NCBI GenBank assembly: GCA_013152695.1
Contig: JAADFV010000396.1
Span: 1-41,305 of the forward strand
Origin: Chloroflexota bacterium
Lineage (GTDB): Bacteria > Chloroflexota > Anaerolineae > J102
Reading direction: 5' to 3'
DNA: 41,305 nucleotides
The position numbers and the translations under genes are program-made. Positions 37,208-41,305 of this stretch are shown here, piece after piece. A model generated the notes under the pieces. That model was given only the letters and a program-made list of their open reading frames with translations, was not told where the DNA came from and did no database searches. Position 1 is the stretch's first letter. Each line of letters opens with the position of its first letter.

Positions 37208-39061
37208 ATGAAATCGTGTTTGTGGAGCATTTTGTTGCTCATGCTGTTCGTGGCATCCTGTGGATCTACCACATCGACGCCAACAGCGCCGGTCGAGATA
37301 GCGGCGCAGGACGTCGCCACGGCCCCCACGACGCTGCCCGCTACTTTTACGCCTACACCTCTCCCCACGCATACGGCGACACCCTTGGCCACGGCAACAG
37401 CGATTCCGCCCACGAACACACTGCTGCCGGCCACACCCACGCCAAGCCCCGTCGCCACACTCGCCGCCACCTCTTCTCCCACACCCTCGCCCTCGCCCGA
37501 GCCGATTCCTCCCCTTGCGACCGTCTTAAGCAACGCCAATCTCCGCGCCGGGCCCGGTACCGGCTATCCCATCATCGGCACCATTGCTGCCGGACAAGAA
37601 GTCTTTGTGCGGGCTCAGAACCCAGCCGGGGATTGGATTCAGCTCGATGTAGCAGGAGATGAGCAAACCTGGATCGCCGCCTTTCTTCTCGATTTTCCCG
37701 CCGGATTAGAACTGCCCGTGGCCAGCCACATTCCGCCACCTCCTCCAACTCCCACCCCTGGTGACACCGTTCTCTTCAGCAAAAGCACCATCTCTCTCCC
37801 CACCTATCCCTGGCAATCTTATCTGACCCCGGCTTACGACAGCCAGACCCATTGGGATTATCTCACTTTCGATCGAGCGGCCTACGAATCTACCTCGCCC
37901 CAACCTTCACCCCAATCCTACCAGCTACTCACGCTCGAAAACCAGTGGCTTCGGCTCACCCTCCTGCCCGATTTAGGCGGCCGTATCTACCAGATGATAT
38001 TCAAACCCACCGGCAACAATGAGCTTTATCAGAATCCGGTGATCAAGCCCTCCCCCTGGGGACCGGTGGCCCAGGGCAATGGCTGGATAGCAGCAGGGGG
38101 AATCGAATGGTGCTATCCTGTCGCCGAACATGGCTATGCCTGGGGAGAGCGATGGGGGTATATCACCGAACCGCGCCCTCCCGCTTATGGCATCACGGTT
38201 TTCGACAAAGGCCAGGACCGCGTCCATCTCAGTATCGATGTTACCCTCTCTCCCGATAGCGCCGCCTTTACTCTTGACTTCCTCCTCCAAAACCCGACCA
38301 ACCAAACCATCCCTCTCAGTTACTGGAGCAATGCCATGGCCGCGCCCGGGCCGGCCAATACCGTCGGCCCCGACCTGGTCTTTCTCTACCCCGGCCAGCA
38401 AATACAGATCCACTCCACAGGTGAGCCAGACCTTCCGGGCGATGGTGACATCTTATCGTGGCCGGTGTATAATGGGAGAAATTTGAGCCGTCTGGGAACC
38501 TGGCGACGCTGGCTGGGTTTCTTTATGTATCCCCGAGCTCAGGCCAATTGGGCCGGTATTTACGACCTGGCGGCTGATGAAGGCTTCGTACGCATCTTCC
38601 CAGCCGAAACCGTTCCCGGCCTCAAAGGCTTCGGCTTTGGTTGGACCGATCCTATCGATCCGCACAACTACACCGACGACAATTCTGCCTATGTCGAACT
38701 CCACGGCGGACTCACCCCCACCTTTGCCGACCGATTTCCCTTTGCCGCAGGCGCGCAACACACCTGGAGCGAAACCTGGTATCCTGTTGCGGGCATCGGG
38801 GGTATCAGCCAGGCCAACATAGGCGGCGCCGCCAATCTCGTTCGAGCTGCTGATGGTTGGCATCTCCGTCTTTTTAGTGTATCCAGCCGTCGTGGTACCC
38901 TGTATATCCAGGATGCCAACCAGCTTAACCTGCAAATGCCTATCGAGCTCGACCCCGCGCATCCGGCCGACATCTCGCTCCCTGACGTCCAGCCTCCCCT
39001 CACCTTTGATCTCCAGACGAGCCGGGGAAGCACCTGGAATATGAGCGGTCTCACGCCTTAA
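37208..39061 (+). CDS. Lipoprotein with SH3b and DUF5107-like domains
   Basis: This protein of about 617 aa opens with MKSCLWSILLLMLFVASC, a lipoprotein signal whose lipobox is VASC. A Thr/Pro-rich linker follows (about 25-115), then a bacterial SH3 domain reading NANLRAGPGTGYPIIGTI... ending near residue 180, which often binds cell-wall peptides. The remaining 400 residues begin LENQWLRLTLLPDLGGRIYQM and continue GGIEWCYPVAEHGYAWGE. This resembles the DUF5107/galactose-mutarotase-like fold, suggesting sugar binding or turnover. It is likely anchored on the outer face of the membrane. The gene seems to have its own promoter and no immediate operon partner except the following PD40 gene. Confidence 0.82.
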   Translation: MKSCLWSILLLMLFVASCGSTTSTPTAPVEIAAQDVATAPTTLPATFTPTPLPTHTATPLATATAIPPTNTLLPATPTPSPVATLAATSSPTPSPSPEPIPPLATVLSNANLRAGPGTGYPIIGTIAAGQEVFVRAQNPAGDWIQLDVAGDEQTWIAAFLLDFPAGLELPVASHIPPPPPTPTPGDTVLFSKSTISLPTYPWQSYLTPAYDSQTHWDYLTFDRAAYESTSPQPSPQSYQLLTLENQWLRLTLLPDLGGRIYQMIFKPTGNNELYQNPVIKPSPWGPVAQGNGWIAAGGIEWCYPVAEHGYAWGERWGYITEPRPPAYGITVFDKGQDRVHLSIDVTLSPDSAAFTLDFLLQNPTNQTIPLSYWSNAMAAPGPANTVGPDLVFLYPGQQIQIHSTGEPDLPGDGDILSWPVYNGRNLSRLGTWRRWLGFFMYPRAQANWAGIYDLAADEGFVRIFPAETVPGLKGFGFGWTDPIDPHNYTDDNSAYVELHGGLTPTFADRFPFAAGAQHTWSETWYPVAGIGGISQANIGGAANLVRAADGWHLRLFSVSSRRGTLYIQDANQLNLQMPIELDPAHPADISLPDVQPPLTFDLQTSRGSTWNMSGLTP

Positions 39062-39123
39062 CCCCCTGATAAACACCTACCACCCTATCCTTGAGCGTCT
39101 CTTTCTTTACGCAAAACCCACTC

Positions 39124-40989
39124 GTGACTCACTACTCCTGCAGTAACTGCGGTGCCCCCATTCAGCCTTCGCAAAGCCAATGCCACCAATGTGGTGCAGA
39201 TATCCTTTGGGAACAGGCTGTCGGACGGGTGCAGTACATACGTAAACTCCCCCCTTTGGGGCCTCCCCGCGGACCGCGCTTTGGCACCCTGGTCAAAGTC
39301 AGCGCTCTTCTCGTCACGGTACTGGGAATACTCCTTCTGGCCGGTTTATGGGGGATAGAACGAGGGCTGGAAGAACGCCAGGCCGTGATCGGCGAAGTTG
39401 CCTTCTCACATTACAGCCAGGCGCTCCTTCATCTCCTTGATGGCGATATTCCTGGGGCACGTCAGGAGTTCACGCAAATTGTACGAATCCAGCCTCAATA
39501 CACTTCCACCCCCGCCGTTGTAGCTGTACAAAAACAGACTCCTACCCCCCAAGCGAGCCTCGATTCGCCCACACCCACCTTGAGCCCTAACGAATTAACC
39601 CTCGATGAAACCCTGGCAAAGATTCAGCAAATCATGGAACAGGGAGATTGGGCTGAGGCTGTCGCACAATTACAAGAGCTCAGCAACCTGGATCCGGGTT
39701 ATCAGTCCGGCCTCGTTGGGCAAATGCTTTTCAACGCCCACTTCAACCTCGCCAAAGAATATGCACAAGCTGGCGATATCGATGCTGCCGCACAGGAATT
39801 AGACGCTGCCTTACGTATCCATGCTAAAAATGCGGCCGCGGTCGAGCTCAAACAGGCCATTACCCTTTATCAGACCGGTAAAGCACAAATGGGCCTCGAT
39901 TGGGATGCCGCCATCGACGCCTTCACCCAGCTTTATGCCCTCAACCCCGATTTTATGGATACGGCCAGCCAGCTCTTCCAGGCCTATGCTGGCGCCGGTG
40001 ATGCTCTGCGCAACACAGACCCCTGTCAAGCCATGAATCGCTATCAGCTTGCCTTGCAGATTGAACGAGACCCCCAGGTACGGGCAAAGCTGGAAAATGC
40101 CCGCTTACGTTGTAAAGTTACTGCTCCCAGCAATGCGGATGGAACCTCGACCCCAGCCGTTGGGGGGCCGACTACCTTGACCGAAACAGGACGCATCGCC
40201 TACACCTTTTTTGATGAAGAGCAGACTTACCACCGTACGCGTATCTGGGATGTGGCCGGTATGCGCCCCGATGCGCTTATTGCCCCAGAATCGCTGCAAC
40301 CCGATATTGGCCCCGAAAACACCATCCTCGTGCGATCGACAGATCCTCAAAAATTTGGCATTACCCTGTATGCCGCCCCTGGAGACACGCCCCGGCGTTT
40401 GACAAAGGATGCCGGTGATAGTTTCCCTCGCTGGTCACCCGATGGCCAGAGCGTTCTCTTTAGTTCCGCTTCCCGCACCAGCGACCAACAATCCCACATT
40501 TTCCTTCTCGATCTCGGCTCGGGGCGAGTACAGGATCTGGGTTTAGGACAAGGTGGAGATTGGTCACCTGATGGCCAAAACATTGTCTATCAGGGCTGTG
40601 AGGCTCCCGAGCAAAAGTGTGGTCTATGGATTCTCGATCTAGCTACAGGACAACGCCGCCAACTCACAACGACGCCAAGCGATAGCATGCCGCGCTGGTC
40701 GCCTAATGGCCAACTCATCGTCTTCATGTCCGATGGTCGTAGCCCCAGTTGGGATCTCTTCGTCGTCGACGCCCAAACAGGAAATATCCCCTTTTTCGCC
40801 CTGGATGACGCCCTCGATGGTATGCCTGCCTGGTCACCTGATGGACAGTGGCTGGCCTTCCTTTCTAATCGAGAAGGCGACTGGGCCGTTTATAGCTGGT
40901 CGATCCGAGACCTAGCTGTAGAACGGCTCTTCCCCGTAGGAACCCCCTTGCCAGACTGGAAAGAAGCCAGCCTGGATTGGGCCCCCTGA
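39124..40989 (+). CDS. Zinc-ribbon, TPR and PD40 beta-propeller membrane protein
   Basis: This protein of about 621 aa begins with a zinc ribbon (CSNCGAPIQPSQSQCHQCG), then a membrane helix (about 60-82) and a Thr/Pro-rich linker. TPR-like repeats span about 160-340, with LNPDFMDTA and similar. A C-terminal beta-propeller has four clear PD40/TolB-type repeats, each with a W-SPDGQ motif (FPRWSPDGQSVLF, GDWSPDGQNIVY, MPRWSPNGQLIVF, MPAWSPDGQWLAF). The propeller is extracytoplasmic if the ribbon is inside. The start is GTG 39124, which gives MTHYSCSNCG, like the related protein at 6030-7397. A TTG at 39091 is the alternative. It lies 62 bp after the lipoprotein gene. Function unknown. Confidence 0.85.
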   Translation: MTHYSCSNCGAPIQPSQSQCHQCGADILWEQAVGRVQYIRKLPPLGPPRGPRFGTLVKVSALLVTVLGILLLAGLWGIERGLEERQAVIGEVAFSHYSQALLHLLDGDIPGARQEFTQIVRIQPQYTSTPAVVAVQKQTPTPQASLDSPTPTLSPNELTLDETLAKIQQIMEQGDWAEAVAQLQELSNLDPGYQSGLVGQMLFNAHFNLAKEYAQAGDIDAAAQELDAALRIHAKNAAAVELKQAITLYQTGKAQMGLDWDAAIDAFTQLYALNPDFMDTASQLFQAYAGAGDALRNTDPCQAMNRYQLALQIERDPQVRAKLENARLRCKVTAPSNADGTSTPAVGGPTTLTETGRIAYTFFDEEQTYHRTRIWDVAGMRPDALIAPESLQPDIGPENTILVRSTDPQKFGITLYAAPGDTPRRLTKDAGDSFPRWSPDGQSVLFSSASRTSDQQSHIFLLDLGSGRVQDLGLGQGGDWSPDGQNIVYQGCEAPEQKCGLWILDLATGQRRQLTTTPSDSMPRWSPNGQLIVFMSDGRSPSWDLFVVDAQTGNIPFFALDDALDGMPAWSPDGQWLAFLSNREGDWAVYSWSIRDLAVERLFPVGTPLPDWKEASLDWAP

Positions 40990-41013
40990 CCTTTGCAAAC
41001 ATCAAAGCTTCCC

Positions 41014-41097
41014 AAGACTGTATCCGTTTAGTCAGTGGTGCATGAAAATCTGAAGTGCGTCGCACTTAGTCCGCGCCGACTAAGTTGATACAGTGTC
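41014..41097. mobile_element. MITE-like element, copy 2 (84 bp), with 9-bp target duplication
   Basis: The element is flanked by identical AAGCTTCCC sequences (41005-41013 and 41098-41106), a 9-bp target duplication. Its inverted ends read ACTGTATCCGTTTAGTCAGT, against ACTGTATCAACTTAGTCGGC from the other side. The inside holds AAGTGCGTCGCACTT (41053-41067), itself a palindrome and half of the core seen in copy 1. The two copies share TGAAA and TGCGTCGCACTT segments in the same order. It sits 16 bp upstream of the tRNA promoter. Confidence 0.85.
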
Positions 41098-41113
41098 AAG
41101 CTTCCCTCGATTT

Positions 41114-41142
41114 TTGACGCAACCCCTTAAGCGCGCTATACT
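41114..41142 (+). promoter_or_regulatory. Strong promoter of the tRNA-Pro/tRNA-Gly operon
   Basis: TTGACG (41114-41119) and TATACT (41137-41142) are 17 bp apart and nearly consensus. The start would be near 41149, about 8 nt before tRNA-Pro. Confidence 0.88.
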
Positions 41143-41156
41143 TACAGTTACCCAGC

Positions 41157-41230
41157 CGGGGAGTAGCGCAGTTCGGTAGCGCGCTTGGTTTGGGTCCAAG
41201 AAGTCGTCGGTTCAAATCCGGCCTCCCCGA
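41157..41230 (+). tRNA. tRNA-Pro (anticodon TGG)
   Basis: The acceptor arms CGGGGAG (41157-41163) and CTCCCCG (41223-41229) pair perfectly. The anticodon stem CTTGG/CCAAG encloses TTTGGGT with TGG at 41191-41193, and the T arm GTCGG-TTCAAAT-CCGGC is standard. No CCA is encoded. The gene is followed 7 bp later by tRNA-Gly. Confidence 0.97.
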
Positions 41231-41237
41231 CTCCCAC

Positions 41238-41305
41238 GCGGGCGTGGTGTAGTGGTAACACTAGAGCCTTCCAAGCTCTCGTCACGGGTTCGAATCCCGT
41301 CGCCC
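41238..41305 (+). tRNA. tRNA-Gly (anticodon TCC), cut by the window end
   Basis: The acceptor strand GCGGGCG (41238-41244) should pair with CGCCCGC, of which CGCCC is visible at the edge; about three final bases are missing. The anticodon stem AGAGC/GCTCT encloses CTTCCAA with TCC at 41270-41272. The T arm ACGGG-TTCGAAT-CCCGT is present. Confidence 0.95.

Overview
The window reads as a chromosomal segment of a free-living bacterium, most likely a member of the Chloroflexota (Anaerolineae/Caldilineae-like). This assignment is an inference. It rests on the coding style: two proteins that start with double zinc ribbons and are fused to LysM, TPR or PD40 domains, many starts without a Shine-Dalgarno sequence, a mid-50s GC impression, and an S-adenosylhomocysteinase of the GYGWCxKG type. 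No rRNA is present to confirm it. Almost everything is ordinary chromosome. The accessory material is one small AT-rich island (about 16.8-17.6 kb) and two short non-autonomous transposon-like elements.

Layout. (1) 0.1-3.9 kb, minus strand: TPR protein, acylphosphatase, FecR-like membrane protein and GT39-type glycosyltransferase, tightly packed. (2) 4.0-7.4 kb, minus strand: zinc-ribbon/LysM protein, HEAT-repeat protein and AEC-family transporter, with a good promoter at 7433-7461. (3) 7.6-12.1 kb, plus strand: promoter, SAM-I riboswitch and intrinsic terminator, then HAD phosphatase, PfkB kinase, ahcY and metK. This is a SAM synthesis and recycling operon under SAM control. (4) 12.3-16.7 kb, plus strand: rmd and gmd (GDP-deoxyhexose synthesis), a frameshifted phosphohexomutase, and tatD. 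(5) 16.7-17.6 kb: a 104-bp MITE-like element, a strong promoter, and a two-gene module (75-aa protein plus a DUF2335-like membrane protein). (6) A long-chain polyprenyl synthase, then a minus-strand RlmD/TrmA-family protein that has lost its catalytic residues. (7) gdhA with a structured leader. (8) A 1757-aa secreted surface protein built of DUF11-like and SdrB-like domains with a PEP-CTERM tail. (9) A mercuric-reductase-like flavoprotein, and a YxlEFG-like ABC exporter whose permease is frameshifted. (10) terC, comM, a D12-class adenine methylase, thiolase and acyl-CoA dehydrogenase. (11) An SH3b lipoprotein and a zinc-ribbon/TPR/PD40 protein, then a second MITE-like element, a consensus promoter, tRNA-Pro(TGG) and a tRNA-Gly(TCC) cut by the window edge.

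The most unusual signals are: a pair of TIR-bearing elements with 9-bp target duplications and a shared palindromic core that also occurs alone elsewhere; the small island next to one of these elements; the catalytically degenerate RlmD-like protein; the SAM-riboswitch operon that adds a kinase and a phosphatase to ahcY-metK; and an attenuator-like stem ahead of gdhA. Two frameshifts at short homopolymers may be assembly errors. I saw no CRISPR array, prophage or complete insertion sequence. Bases 1-132 hold no gene that I can see, only a short direct repeat GGGTTACTG at 34-42 and 50-58.
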